From Nocardioides limicola (GTDB lineage Bacteria > Actinomycetota > Actinomycetes > Propionibacteriales > Nocardioidaceae): DNA of 64,000 bases. The stretch covers positions 248,001 to 312,000 of the forward strand of contig NZ_JAERJA010000003.1 of NCBI RefSeq assembly GCF_016827675.1, written 5' to 3'. Every line of letters begins with the position of its first letter. The first letter of the stretch is position 1. Below the pieces are notes generated by a model. It was not told the DNA's origin, did not search any database, and worked only from the letters and a program-made list of their open reading frames with translations. Positions 44,912 through 56,900 of the stretch are shown one piece after another. A program made the position numbers and the translations under genes.

Positions 44912-47709
44912 CCGGCCAGACCGTCGCTGAGGTAGCGACGGGGGGTGGCGTTGCCGGAGCCGTCGTTGCGGATCACGTACAGGTGCCCGGTGCTGCGTTC
45001 CCGAGCCAGCAGGCCGGGCCGGCCGTTGAGCATCAGGTCGGGCGTCCACACCACCGCGTCGTACGGGGCGAGGTTCGCTCCGCGCAAGGTTGGCATGCCA
45101 GCCGCCGGCACGGGCTCGCCCACCGGGTTCAGCCGGTTGCCCGGCAGGATGTGCACCTGCCCGGTCGCGGCCCGGGTCACCAGGTCGGGACGCCCGTTCC
45201 CGTTGACGTCACCCAGGGCGTGCACCTGCTGGCCGCTGTGGTCGGCGGAGCTGATGGTGACCGGTGCCGCGAACTGGCCTCGGCCGTTCCCCTGTCGGAC
45301 CCGCAGGCGGCCGTTGTCTGCGCGCCGGATGACCAGATCGCCGTGTCCATTGCCGGTCCAGTCACCTGCATTGATCAGCAGATCGATGTTGTTCGCGCTG
45401 ATGCCGGTGTCGACGGCATCGCCAACGTCGTAGTAGCCGAGGTGCTTGACCACCGACAGCCGGCCGTTCGGGCGACGCCCGACGAGGTCGGGCCCGGACC
45501 CCGTCGACCCCACCCGGCCGGGGCTGGACAGCATCACCTGATTGGCGACACCCGTGATCGGTCCATGAGGCGCCCCGAAGTTGGCGCCGTTCCACGGGAG
45601 CACGTAGCCACGACGAGTCTTGGCGTCGCGGACGAAGATGTCCGGACGCCCGTTCCCGGTGTGGTCGCCGAGACCGGTGATCGCGTCCCAGCGGTCCCAG
45701 GAACCAGCGATTCGCTGCCTGGGGGCCAGTCTGGCGCCGCCGACCGCCGCATGCAGCCACAACCGTCCCAGCCGGTCCTTGGCCAGGATGTCACCGCGAC
45801 CGTTCCCAGACAGGTCACCGGCACCCACCACCGTGACGTAGTTGCCGAAGTTCCGTCCGAGACTGATCCGCTTGAACCCTCCGCTGGGTCGCCCGCGGAA
45901 CAGGATCAGCGCCTTGGTGGCGGGGTTGAAGCCGACCAGGTCGTTGCGCCCGTTGCCGGTCAGGTCGCCGACGGCGGTCAGGTGGATGACGTTGGCGAAT
46001 GCTCTGGGCTTGAACTTCCGGACCGCCTTGGCGAAGCGGCCGTTCGGCCTACCCGGCCGGATCAGCACCCGTCCCTTGGCGTTGCGGAGCACCAGGTCGG
46101 CGCGTCCGTTGCCGGTCAGGTCCGGCGAGACGAGGAGGCTCTCGAACCTTTCGAAGTTTCCGAAGGCCTCCGACTGGCGATAGCGGAGCAGTCCCTCGGT
46201 CGGCAGCAGCATGATCCGGTTGTCGCTGCGCCGCCGCAGCACCAGGTCGGGGTACGGCGATCCGATCAGGTTCCCCCGGGGGTCAGGCACGATCGTGGGC
46301 AGCGACGGCGCCGGCGGTGGCGCCGGCGTGCTCACCCCGCCGCCGTTGCGCTGGATGGTTGCGGCTCTGCTGCGGACCGCAGGAAGCTTGGCATAGATGT
46401 AGCGGCCGGGGCAGGCGGTGGACCCCACGTCGCGGTGACCGACGATGGTGTTGAAGGAGCGTCCGTTGTGGGTCCAGGTGGTGTTCGCGGTCACGCCGTG
46501 GTGAGCCAGCTTCCAGGCCATCAGGTGCTCGAAGGCCGCCATCATCGCCGAACTGGGCTCCTTGATGTCGTAGTTCCCCAGCGCACTGGCCCCGAAGGCG
46601 ACGTGGTTGTAGCCGCTGGCGTGGGCGCCGATCACGGCGCGGCCGGATCCACCCTTACGGCCGATCCAGATCGTGCCGAACCGGTCGACCAGGAAGTTGT
46701 AGCCGATGTCCTTCCAGCCGCGCGACTGGGTGTGGTAGCTGTAGATGCTCCGGATCATCGCCGGCACCTGGGACGCCGAGTAGTCGTTGGACGTCACCGT
46801 GTGGTGGATGACGCCGCCCTTCACTGCGCCGTACGTCGGCGTTCCGGCCCAACTCTCGTTGGCCCCCCAGTCCTTGCGGGTCCGCAGCGCCGGCTTGGTG
46901 ACCGAGCTGAGCGCGAGGGCGTCGTCGCCGCCCTCGGTCTCGGTGGCTGCGTCGCCGGGGGCGTCGGCGGGCACCTCCGTCTGGGTCTCGGAGTGGCCGG
47001 GATCGATCACCACCAGCCGTAGTCCGGTGGGTACTGCTCCGTCATCGGTGAAGGCACGGGCCTGGACCGCGTCCACCTCACCCACGAAGAAGATCTCGGT
47101 GCCGTCGCGGAGGCCGCTGGCCTCATCACTGTCGACGTTGGGCGCATCGACCGGGGAGTACTCCGCGTGCTCCCACTCCGACCACTCCTCACCCGTCCGG
47201 GTGCGAACCTCGACCAGGATCTGCTGCTCGGACCATTCCTGACCCACGTCCCAGGTGACGCCGACCGCGCCGTACCCGGTGACGGGGTGCTCGTCGCTGA
47301 CGGCGGCCAGGAGCCCGTCGGAGAGCAGTTCCTCCTCGGCCTCGGCCAGCAGGTGGGCCAGGTGGTCGTCGGTCTCCTCGGCCGGTGAGGTGTCGTGCTC
47401 GTCGGTGGCCTGACGACGCCCGTCCACGTCCGCGAACGCCTCGGCCAGCGCGCCGGCCGCCGGGAGCTCGGCCTCCAGCGCCTCGGCCTCCTCGAACGCG
47501 TGCTCCACGAGGGTCGGGTCGACCACCTCGGTCTCCACCACCACCGTCTCCGACACCGGCGTCGCGGTGCCCGAGTACTCCTCGCCGGGGGCCTTGCGAA
47601 CCACGTCCAGAGAGATGACATTGGTGGCGGGTGCGAGGACGACGACCACCACACCGAGGGCCAGGATCTGCTGGCACGCGGTGACGAAACCGGCCTTCTT
47701 GACGGGCAT
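44893..47709 (-). CDS. secreted N-acetylmuramoyl-L-alanine amidase (PGRP) with FG-GAP repeats
   Basis: Protein of 938 aa: signal (hydrophobic core about 8-35), acidic region to about 275, PGRP/amidase_2 domain about 278-446 with zinc ligands H302, H425 and C433 (GVIHHTV, GHRDVGSTACPG), Pro linker, then from about 480 a beta-propeller of FG-GAP/VCBS repeats (units like LTGNGRADLVLR, DLTGNGRNDLVGF, DWTGNGHGDLVIR). It would cut the lactyl-peptide bond; the propeller may bind a wall glycan. ATG 47709 has GGAG 8 nt upstream. Its promoter carries GTCAC 9-mers. Confidence 0.9.
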   Translation of the reverse strand: MPVKKAGFVTACQQILALGVVVVVLAPATNVISLDVVRKAPGEEYSGTATPVSETVVVETEVVDPTLVEHAFEEAEALEAELPAAGALAEAFADVDGRRQATDEHDTSPAEETDDHLAHLLAEAEEELLSDGLLAAVSDEHPVTGYGAVGVTWDVGQEWSEQQILVEVRTRTGEEWSEWEHAEYSPVDAPNVDSDEASGLRDGTEIFFVGEVDAVQARAFTDDGAVPTGLRLVVIDPGHSETQTEVPADAPGDAATETEGGDDALALSSVTKPALRTRKDWGANESWAGTPTYGAVKGGVIHHTVTSNDYSASQVPAMIRSIYSYHTQSRGWKDIGYNFLVDRFGTIWIGRKGGSGRAVIGAHASGYNHVAFGASALGNYDIKEPSSAMMAAFEHLMAWKLAHHGVTANTTWTHNGRSFNTIVGHRDVGSTACPGRYIYAKLPAVRSRAATIQRNGGGVSTPAPPPAPSLPTIVPDPRGNLIGSPYPDLVLRRRSDNRIMLLPTEGLLRYRQSEAFGNFERFESLLVSPDLTGNGRADLVLRNAKGRVLIRPGRPNGRFAKAVRKFKPRAFANVIHLTAVGDLTGNGRNDLVGFNPATKALILFRGRPSGGFKRISLGRNFGNYVTVVGAGDLSGNGRGDILAKDRLGRLWLHAAVGGARLAPRQRIAGSWDRWDAITGLGDHTGNGRPDIFVRDAKTRRGYVLPWNGANFGAPHGPITGVANQVMLSSPGRVGSTGSGPDLVGRRPNGRLSVVKHLGYYDVGDAVDTGISANNIDLLINAGDWTGNGHGDLVIRRADNGRLRVRQGNGRGQFAAPVTISSADHSGQQVHALGDVNGNGRPDLVTRAATGQVHILPGNRLNPVGEPVPAAGMPTLRGANLAPYDAVVWTPDLMLNGRPGLLARERSTGHLYVIRNDGSGNATPRRYLSDGLAGYDLIG

Positions 47710-47727
47710 GGGGTCCACTCCAGTGAT

Positions 47728-47777
47728 GGGGAAGGATCACGTGAGTCCCAAGTGTCACATCAGTCACAGGGGTCACC
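47728..47777 (-). promoter_or_regulatory. amidase promoter region with three 9-bp GTCAC repeats (candidate MtrA operator)
   Basis: Plus strand: GTCACA at 47754 and 47763, GTCACC at 47772, exact 9-bp period; plus GGGGAAGGATCA at 47728-47739. The same set occurs before the LCP gene at 56269-56323. The GTCACA-type 9-mer matches the mycobacterial MtrA repeat as I recall it. Confidence 0.6.
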
Positions 47778-47870
47778 GCAAGGGTTCGTGAGTAACTACA
47801 ATGATGTAATTTCCAGTCGACACGCCGACACATTCCAAATTTCCTCCCCCTCCCTGCCCCAGGGGTGGGC

Positions 47871-47959
47871 GGAACACCCTGATATCAGGGACTGCTGAAC
47901 GTTGTCAGGGGTTGCAACCCCTGACAACGTTCGGAACACCCTGACATCAGGGTGTTCCG
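47871..47959. repeat. cluster of three palindromes downstream of the galactan export genes
   Basis: A perfect 36-bp palindrome (47897-47932) is flanked by two copies of GGAACACCCTGAYATCAGGG (47871-47890 and 47934-47953); the right copy is part of a 13-bp stem with a 2-nt loop (47932-47959), the left has a 14-bp palindrome. It lies 22-84 nt after the wzt stop. Could be terminators or a mobile palindromic repeat. Confidence 0.8.
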
Positions 47960-47980
47960 TCAGACCGAGTACCGGGTGGG

Positions 47981-48757
47981 TCAGACGTCGGAGCCGAGCT
48001 CGTCGTCGATGTCGTCCTCGGGGGTGCCCTTGGGCTCGTCGTACTTGAGGTAGCGGATCCCCTCGGCGACGTCCCCGTCGAAGCCGACCCGACCGTGCTC
48101 CAGGACGATCGCCCGGTCACACATCTTGCGCACCGACCCGGGCGCGTGGCTGACGTAGAAGATCGTCCGCCCCGACTCACGGATCTCCTGCATCCGCTCC
48201 ATGCACTTCTTCTTGAACGGCTTGTCCCCCACCGCCAACACTTCGTCGGCGAGGAAGATGTCCGAGTCGACATGGATGGCCACCGAGAAACCCAGCCGAG
48301 CCGCCATCCCGGAACTGTAGTGACCGACCGGGGTGTCCAGGAACTGGCTGATGTCGGAGAACTCGACGATCTCGTCGAACTTCCCCCGCGTCTCGGCCTC
48401 AGTCATTCCGTTGATGGCGGCGTTGATGTAGATGTTCTCGCGGCCGGTGAGCTGCGGGTGGAAGCCGGCTCCGGTGGCGATCAGGCCGGCGATCCGACCC
48501 CGAGTGCGCACCGAGCCCCGATCCGGCCGCATCACCCCGCTCACCAGGCGCAGCAGCGTCGACTTCCCGGACCCGTTGAGGCCCATCAGCCCGATCGACT
48601 CGCCCTGCTGAACAGTGAACGAGACGTCATCGAGAGCCAGGAAGCGATTGCTCACGTCGCGCCCGCGCATCTTCGCTACGGCCATCTGCTTCAAGGTCCG
48701 GTGGTAGCGGAGCGTGAACTGCTTGGCGACACCGTCCACCACGATCGACTCAGACAT
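47981..48757 (-). CDS. wzt: polysaccharide ABC exporter ATPase (Wzt/RfbE type)
   Basis: Protein of 258 aa: Walker A GLNGSGKSTLLRL (about 60-72), ABC signature YSSGMAARLGFSVA, Walker B IFLADEVLAVGD, H-loop SHAP. Q-loop region LTGRENIYINAAINGMT. The YSSGM type is typical for exporters of O-antigen, teichoic acid and galactan. Pairs with Wzm immediately upstream (9-nt gap). The Rv3781 counterpart is assigned to galactan lipid flipping. Confidence 0.92.
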   Translation of the reverse strand: MSESIVVDGVAKQFTLRYHRTLKQMAVAKMRGRDVSNRFLALDDVSFTVQQGESIGLMGLNGSGKSTLLRLVSGVMRPDRGSVRTRGRIAGLIATGAGFHPQLTGRENIYINAAINGMTEAETRGKFDEIVEFSDISQFLDTPVGHYSSGMAARLGFSVAIHVDSDIFLADEVLAVGDKPFKKKCMERMQEIRESGRTIFYVSHAPGSVRKMCDRAIVLEHGRVGFDGDVAEGIRYLKYDEPKGTPEDDIDDELGSDV

Positions 48758-48766
48758 GCAAGCGCC

Positions 48767-49664
48767 TCACAGATGCTCGGGGATCTTGTTCTCGTACCGG
48801 GTGAAGACCCACTGGGCAATCCCCAGCAGCACCACCGCGACGAGCAACGACACACCCGCGCGCATGAATAGGTCGTCGGGGAGATGCTCCAGCGCAGTGG
48901 CCTCGGGGTCCTTCGTGGTGCCGACCCAGAAGGCACGATGCATCAGCAGCACCGCCTGGGCGATCGGGTTCGCCAGGTACGCCTCCAGGCTTCCGGCCCC
49001 GAACCGGTCCTCCACCATGGTGAACGGGTAGATCATCGGCACCCCGAACCTGATGAACATGGTCAACACGTTCACCAGGCTGCCGACGTCGCGCATGAAG
49101 ACGTTCGCGACGCTGAAGATCAGCGCGAGGGCCGTGCCGAGCACACACATCAGCAGCAGCGCCAGCAACAACGCGGCCATCCCGACCAGGTCAGGCACCC
49201 AACCCACGACGACACAGACCCCGGTCAGGATCACCAACTGCGGTCCGGCGTGGAACCCTGACACCAGCATTGAGGCCACCGGGAACATCTCCCGAGGGAC
49301 CGCCAGCTTTGTCACCAGCGCCTTGTTCTGCACGATCGATCGAGTGCCGCCATTGAGGGTCTCGCCGAAGAAGACCACCACCACCAGCCCGGCGAAGACG
49401 TGGATCCCGAACCACTCGATCTCCCGCAGATTCATGATGATGCCCATCACCACGAAGAAGAGCACGAACTGCGCCGCCGGGTTGATGTAGGACCACAGCA
49501 TCCCCAGGAACGAGCCTTGGTACCTGGCCTGGATCTCCCGCCTCACCAGCAACCGGAGCAGGTACCGTCGCTGAAACACCTCCAGCAGACCGGTGTTCGC
49601 CGCCGGGTCCACCAGCGGAGCGTCCACGTCCCGGCGCGGTGGCTCACCCGCGCCGGCAACCGTC

Positions 49665-49672
<8 letters not shown>
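48767..49672 (-). CDS. wzm: polysaccharide ABC exporter permease (Wzm type)
   Basis: Protein of 301 aa, ABC-2 family, about six transmembrane segments (for example LWSYINPAAQFVLFFVVMGI, VFAGLVVVVFFGETL, LLALLLMCVLGTALALIF). LLVRREIQARYQGSFLGMLW near the N-terminus is the usual cytosolic gate segment. Forms the membrane half with Wzt. Overlaps the glfT2 stop by 8 nt, so co-translated. Confidence 0.9.
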
Positions 49673-52924
<3,252 letters not shown>

Positions 52925-53830
52925 TCAGTCTACGGAAGGACCCACCGAGGGTGTGACACCACGCGCAATGGCCGGCGCCGCACGCATGGCCTTGATCACG
53001 TTCCGGGCCTCCGCACGGCCCCCCCGCACCGGGCTGAGCATCAGCACGGCCAGCATGATCAGCCACGGCTTGAGGCGCACCAGCACGTTCTCGCCGTACC
53101 GCAGATGCACGACGAAGAGGTTCCGGTACATGTAGTACCCCTTCCAGGTATCCAGCGCGTGCTGTTGGTCGAAGTCGAGTTGCCGGACCAGGACGGCGTC
53201 GCGGACGGCCCAGATCCGGAACCCGGCCCGGCGGGCCCGCAACGCGAAGTCCACGTCGTCGTAGAAGATGAAGAACGCCGGATCGGGCAGCCCGATCGCA
53301 GCCACCACCTCGCGCCGGACCAGGAACCCCTCGAACGCGACGTTCTGGATCTCCACCAGCTCCGGCATCGCCTCACGGGTCCGGTACGTCGTCTCGACCA
53401 TCGCCGTCTTCGGCTTGATCGCGAACGGGTTGGCCAGGTCGAACCGCACCGCCGCCTTCTCGCACAGGGCGCCTCGGGAGTCCTCGCGCACCGCGGCCAG
53501 GCAGGCCTCGTCGTGGCTCAGCAGGACGCCGAGGCAGTCCGGCGCGGGGATCACGTCGTCATCCATCAGCCAGATCCGGTCGAACCCCTGCTCGTAGGCG
53601 GTCTTCATGCCGAGGTGGAATCCGCCGGCGCCGCCGAGGTTCTCGGGGCTGCGGATCACCTGGACGGGGAAGGCCGCCAACACCTCGGGAGTCCGGTCGG
53701 TGCTGGCGTTGTCCACCACCAACACCGCGTCCGGGGCCGGGTCGAGGCGGGCCAGCCCGGCGAGCATCTTCTCCAGCAGGTCGGCCCGGTTGTAGGTGAC
53801 CACGACCACGGCCACTGTCTCCGTGCTCAT
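52925..53830 (-). CDS. glfT1: GlfT1-like galactofuranosyltransferase
   Basis: GT2 protein of 301 aa: VVTYNRADLLEKMLAGL, VDNASTD, NLGGAGGFHLGM, WLMDDDVIP (DDD metal site) and FFIFYDDVDFALRARRAG. Size and operon place it as the initiating galactofuranosyltransferase (Rv3782, about 304 aa). The C-terminal LVRLKPWLIMLAVLML segment may associate with the membrane. Overlaps the upstream GT by 4 nt. Confidence 0.88.
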   Translation of the reverse strand: MSTETVAVVVVTYNRADLLEKMLAGLARLDPAPDAVLVVDNASTDRTPEVLAAFPVQVIRSPENLGGAGGFHLGMKTAYEQGFDRIWLMDDDVIPAPDCLGVLLSHDEACLAAVREDSRGALCEKAAVRFDLANPFAIKPKTAMVETTYRTREAMPELVEIQNVAFEGFLVRREVVAAIGLPDPAFFIFYDDVDFALRARRAGFRIWAVRDAVLVRQLDFDQQHALDTWKGYYMYRNLFVVHLRYGENVLVRLKPWLIMLAVLMLSPVRGGRAEARNVIKAMRAAPAIARGVTPSVGPSVD

Positions 53831-54735
53831 GCCAGGTACCTCCGGTGTCCCGAGAAGTCTCCCCGCAACCCGGCGTACGCGGCCCGGGCGCTGATCGGGA
53901 TCCGGGCCGGCTGCGGCCGGGTGAACAGGTAGAACCAGACGGTCTTCACCCAGAACGCGACCACCTGCAGCCAGCCCCGGTGCTCGCGCAGATTGACGGT
54001 GTTGTTGCGGGCCATGCAGTAGTGCTTCAGTTCGCTCGGGCTGTGGTTGTAGGTGGTGCGGCCGAACATCATCGGCGTGCCGAGCTCACCGATCGAGGGA
54101 TGATGCACCTTCGCGGCGGTGACTGTGGCGATGCGGGCGCCGGCCCGTTCCGCGCGCAGTCGGTACTCGTGATCGTCGCCCCAGATGAAGAACTCCTCCC
54201 GCGGCAGCCCGATCCGCTGCACCAGTTCGCGGGTGACCAGCACCCCGTTGAACGGGATCACGATGCCGGCGATCACGCCGCTCGGGTCCGCCCGTTCGGC
54301 GACCGACACGTCGTGCACCACGCGGGTGCCGCCGGGGAGTCGGATCGGGAACACCAGTCGATCCGGGGCCGCCTCGTCCACCACCAGGGGCCCCCAGAAG
54401 TCGAGTCCGTGGTGGTCCAACAGGGTGGCCAGGCAGTCCCGCTCGGGGAGCCCGTCGTCGTCCATCAGCCAGACCAGGTCGGCGCCTTCGTCGACGGCCC
54501 AGCCGAGGCCGTGGTGGAAGCCGCCGGCGCCGCCGCGGTTCTCGTCCAGGGTGTGGTGCCGGAGTCCGGGGATGTCGGCGGCCTCGAGCCAGGCCCCGGT
54601 GCCGTCGTCGGAGGCGTTGTCGACGACCAGGACCTCGTCGACCTCGCCGATCTCGGCGAGCCGGTCCAGGAGACGCTGCAGCAGCGGCAACCGGTTGAAG
54701 GTCACCACCACGGCGACGATGCGGCGCTCGGACAC
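53827..54735 (-). CDS. second GlfT1-like GT2 glycosyltransferase, first gene of the operon
   Basis: GT2 protein of 302 aa closely related in layout to GlfT1: VVTFNRLPLLQRLLDRL, VDNASDDGTGAW, NRGGAGGFHHGLGW, WLMDDDGLPERD and FFIWGDDHEYRLRAERAG followed by VHHPSIG. It could add the linker sugar (as WbbL does) or act as a GlfT1 variant; the sequence does not tell. GTG 54735 lies 7 nt after TAGGGT (54743-54748, minus), probably the promoter of the whole six-gene operon. Confidence 0.85.
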   Translation of the reverse strand: MSERRIVAVVVTFNRLPLLQRLLDRLAEIGEVDEVLVVDNASDDGTGAWLEAADIPGLRHHTLDENRGGAGGFHHGLGWAVDEGADLVWLMDDDGLPERDCLATLLDHHGLDFWGPLVVDEAAPDRLVFPIRLPGGTRVVHDVSVAERADPSGVIAGIVIPFNGVLVTRELVQRIGLPREEFFIWGDDHEYRLRAERAGARIATVTAAKVHHPSIGELGTPMMFGRTTYNHSPSELKHYCMARNNTVNLREHRGWLQVVAFWVKTVWFYLFTRPQPARIPISARAAYAGLRGDFSGHRRYLA

Positions 54736-54742
54736 GGCCGCC

Positions 54743-54748
54743 ACCCTA
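54743..54748 (-). promoter_or_regulatory. -10 box of the galactan operon, probable leaderless
   Basis: Minus TAGGGT, 7 nt to GTG 54735, in the 29-bp gap after the LCP gene. No ribosome site present. Confidence 0.5.
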
Positions 54749-54764
54749 GCCGTCACGCCCCCGA

Positions 54765-56252
54765 TCAGCAGGCGTCGGCCAGGTCGTCGGCCTCGTTCGC
54801 CTGGTAGCCGTGGCGCAGCGACCCCTTGGAGCCGCCGGTGGTCTCGTTCGGGTTCGGGCCGGGCGTGTCGGCCGCTCCGGTCGTTCCCGACGATCCTGCC
54901 GCACCGCTGGACTCCGCCGGCTTGGGCTTCGCCAGTGCGCGCCCCTCGGCGCGGGCGATGGCGTTGTCGACCATCTGCCGCACCTTGGCCAGGTCGGGGT
55001 TCCTGGTGTTGATTTGCGGCGGGGTGAACGACACGGAGCCGATCGGGTGGTTCCGGGCCTTCAGCGCCAGGTCGATGAAGGTGTCGAGTTCGCCTGAGGG
55101 CAGGTTGGTCTCGAACATGGCCACCGACGCCGACGCGATCTTGTCGAAGTTGCGGACCACCCGCTGCGGGCTGATCTGGCCGACCATGGCGTGCATCACG
55201 CACTTCTGGCGTGCCATCCGGGAGTAGTCGTCGGACCCCTCTCGGGCCCGAGCGAACCAGAGCGTGTCGTGCCCGTTCAGTTTGCGGGTGCCCGGCTCGA
55301 GGTAGTGGGTCACGTCCCGGCCCAGGCCACCGACCGGGATCGGGTCGCGCAGGGTGAGGGTGACGCCGCCGACCGCGTCGACGAGCCTTCGGAAGCCCTG
55401 CATGTTGACGATCGCCCAGTAGTTGATGTCCAGGCCGGTGATCCCCTCGACGGCCTGCATGGTGGCCTCGACGCCGGGGTTCTCCGTGTCGAAGAGTTGT
55501 GGCCGGTCCTCAGCCCAGGTGCTGACCGCGTTGAGATAGCAGTCGTCACAGTTCCAGCCGTCCGGGAAGTGGTCGGCCATCACCGAGCCGTCTGCGAACG
55601 GGAAGTTCTGCAGGTTCCGCGGCAGCCCGAAGATCACCGTGCGTCCGGTCTTGGCGTCGATGCTGGCCACGTTCAGCGAGTCCGGCCGCAGACCCATCCG
55701 ACCGTCGCCGGAGTCTGCTCCGAGCAGCAGCACGTTGTAGCGGCCGTTGCTGGCGTCGGAGCGCTCCGAGCCGGTGAACATGGTGGCGACGAAGTCGCGC
55801 TGCACGCTGACCAGGTGTGCGGAGAAGAGGACCGCCCCGGCCACCGAGAAGACCAGGGCGCCGTTGAGCCCGGTCATCAGCAGCCGCTGGTTGCGCAGCA
55901 GCGACAGCGGCCGGCCGAGTCGCCAGGCGTCGATGAGGAGCCCCGCCCATCCGAGGGCGACCAGGGTCAACACCATTTGCACCGAACCGAGCGCGAGGGT
56001 GGAGGAGACCAGTGTGAAGATCAGGCCATGCCACAGGTAGCCGAGCAGCAGCAGGAAGCCGAAGACGGCCCATAGGGCCGCCCAGACCCGGATCGCGGCC
56101 CGGCCCAGGGGGCGGTGGCCAGCGACCAGCTGCGCGGACCCGGGGAGCACCAGGGTCATCACCATCAGGGTGATGGCGCGTCGGAACCGCACCCGTGCCG
56201 CGCGCTCACCAGCGGCGACCCGGGCCATGCCCGACTGAGGTACGGGTGGCAT
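54765..56252 (-). CDS. LCP family (LytR-CpsA-Psr) glycopolymer ligase 1
   Basis: Protein of 495 aa: about four hydrophobic segments (24-150; for example AIRVWAALWAVFGFLLLLGY), unlike single-anchor LCPs, then the LCP domain from about 172 (VLLLGADSGDGRMGLRPDSL, GLPRNLQNFPF, YWAIVNMQGFRRLVDAVGGV, LWFARAREGSDDYSRMARQK), and a disordered Ser/Gly tail. It would transfer a lipid-linked glycopolymer to peptidoglycan. ATG 56252 has GAGAGG upstream; GTG 56297 would reach into the operator. Located directly before the galactan operon. Confidence 0.9.
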   Translation of the reverse strand: MPPVPQSGMARVAAGERAARVRFRRAITLMVMTLVLPGSAQLVAGHRPLGRAAIRVWAALWAVFGFLLLLGYLWHGLIFTLVSSTLALGSVQMVLTLVALGWAGLLIDAWRLGRPLSLLRNQRLLMTGLNGALVFSVAGAVLFSAHLVSVQRDFVATMFTGSERSDASNGRYNVLLLGADSGDGRMGLRPDSLNVASIDAKTGRTVIFGLPRNLQNFPFADGSVMADHFPDGWNCDDCYLNAVSTWAEDRPQLFDTENPGVEATMQAVEGITGLDINYWAIVNMQGFRRLVDAVGGVTLTLRDPIPVGGLGRDVTHYLEPGTRKLNGHDTLWFARAREGSDDYSRMARQKCVMHAMVGQISPQRVVRNFDKIASASVAMFETNLPSGELDTFIDLALKARNHPIGSVSFTPPQINTRNPDLAKVRQMVDNAIARAEGRALAKPKPAESSGAAGSSGTTGAADTPGPNPNETTGGSKGSLRHGYQANEADDLADAC

Positions 56253-56268
56253 GGGATGCCTCTCGTCC

Positions 56269-56323
56269 GGGGAAGGATCAGTCCGGGCCAGTATCACCAG
56301 TCACAGGTGTCACATGCGTCACG
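56269..56323 (-). promoter_or_regulatory. LCP promoter region with three 9-bp GTCAC repeats (candidate MtrA operator)
   Basis: Plus strand: GTCACA at 56300 and 56309, GTCACG at 56318, 9-bp period; GGGGAAGGATCA at 56269-56280 is identical to 47728-47739. A -10-like GATACT on the minus strand lies between, which would put the repeats over the -35 region. Confidence 0.6.
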
Positions 56324-56354
56324 GCGCGCCGAGCGGTCCTGGATCAACTGCGGA

Positions 56355-56876
56355 TCAACTGTGGCGCCCTGCTTCGATCTCCCGCTTGCTCGCCAGCCGG
56401 TGGGCGCGGCGGATCTCGGCCTCCCGGAACCGCCGTACCTCCTCCGGCGTCTCCGGGGTCAACGCAGGCACCGGCCGCGGACGCCCGTCCGCGTCGACGG
56501 CCACGAAGACGAAGTACGCCGAAGCCACGTGTCGCGGCGAACTCGCCGCGTCGTTCCACGGCTGGGCCTCGACTCGGACGCCGATCTCCATCGAGGAGCG
56601 CCCCGCCCAGTTGACCTGCGCACTGGTGCGGATGATGTCGCCCACGTGCACCGGAGTCAGGAAGGCCATCTCATCCATCGAGGCGGTCACCGCGGGCCCG
56701 CCCGAGTGCCGTTGCGCCACCGCACCTGCGGTGGTGTCGGCCAACTTCATGATCTCGCCGCCGTGCACGTTCCCGTGCAGGTTGGCCTCGCCGGCGTGGG
56801 CGATGATGGCCAGCGAGACACGGGCGTACGACGACCCGTGCGCCGCGTCGGGGGCGTCTTCGAGCGAGGGTGCCAT
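56355..56876 (-). CDS. acyl-CoA thioesterase (hotdog fold)
   Basis: Protein of 173 aa of the YciA/BACH group: ANLHGNVHGGEIMKLADTTAG (N/HGG-D active-site segment), TASMDEMAFLTPVHVGDII and SSMEIGVRVEAQ. Hydrolyses acyl-CoA; chain length unknown. ATG 56876 lies 6 nt after TACCGT (56883-56888, minus). Two 11-bp copies of GGATCAACTG(C/T) lie at the stop. Confidence 0.9.
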   Translation of the reverse strand: MAPSLEDAPDAAHGSSYARVSLAIIAHAGEANLHGNVHGGEIMKLADTTAGAVAQRHSGGPAVTASMDEMAFLTPVHVGDIIRTSAQVNWAGRSSMEIGVRVEAQPWNDAASSPRHVASAYFVFVAVDADGRPRPVPALTPETPEEVRRFREAEIRRAHRLASKREIEAGRHS

Positions 56877-56882
56877 GGCGGC

Positions 56883-56892
56883 ACGGTAGCGT
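56883..56892. promoter_or_regulatory. overlapping divergent -10 boxes for two leaderless genes
   Basis: In the 24 bp between divergent starts, minus TACCGT (56883-56888, 6 nt to ATG 56876) overlaps plus TAGCGT (56887-56892, 8 nt to ATG 56901) by two bases. RNA polymerase could occupy only one side at a time. Confidence 0.45.
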
Positions 56893-56900
56893 CTGTGCGC

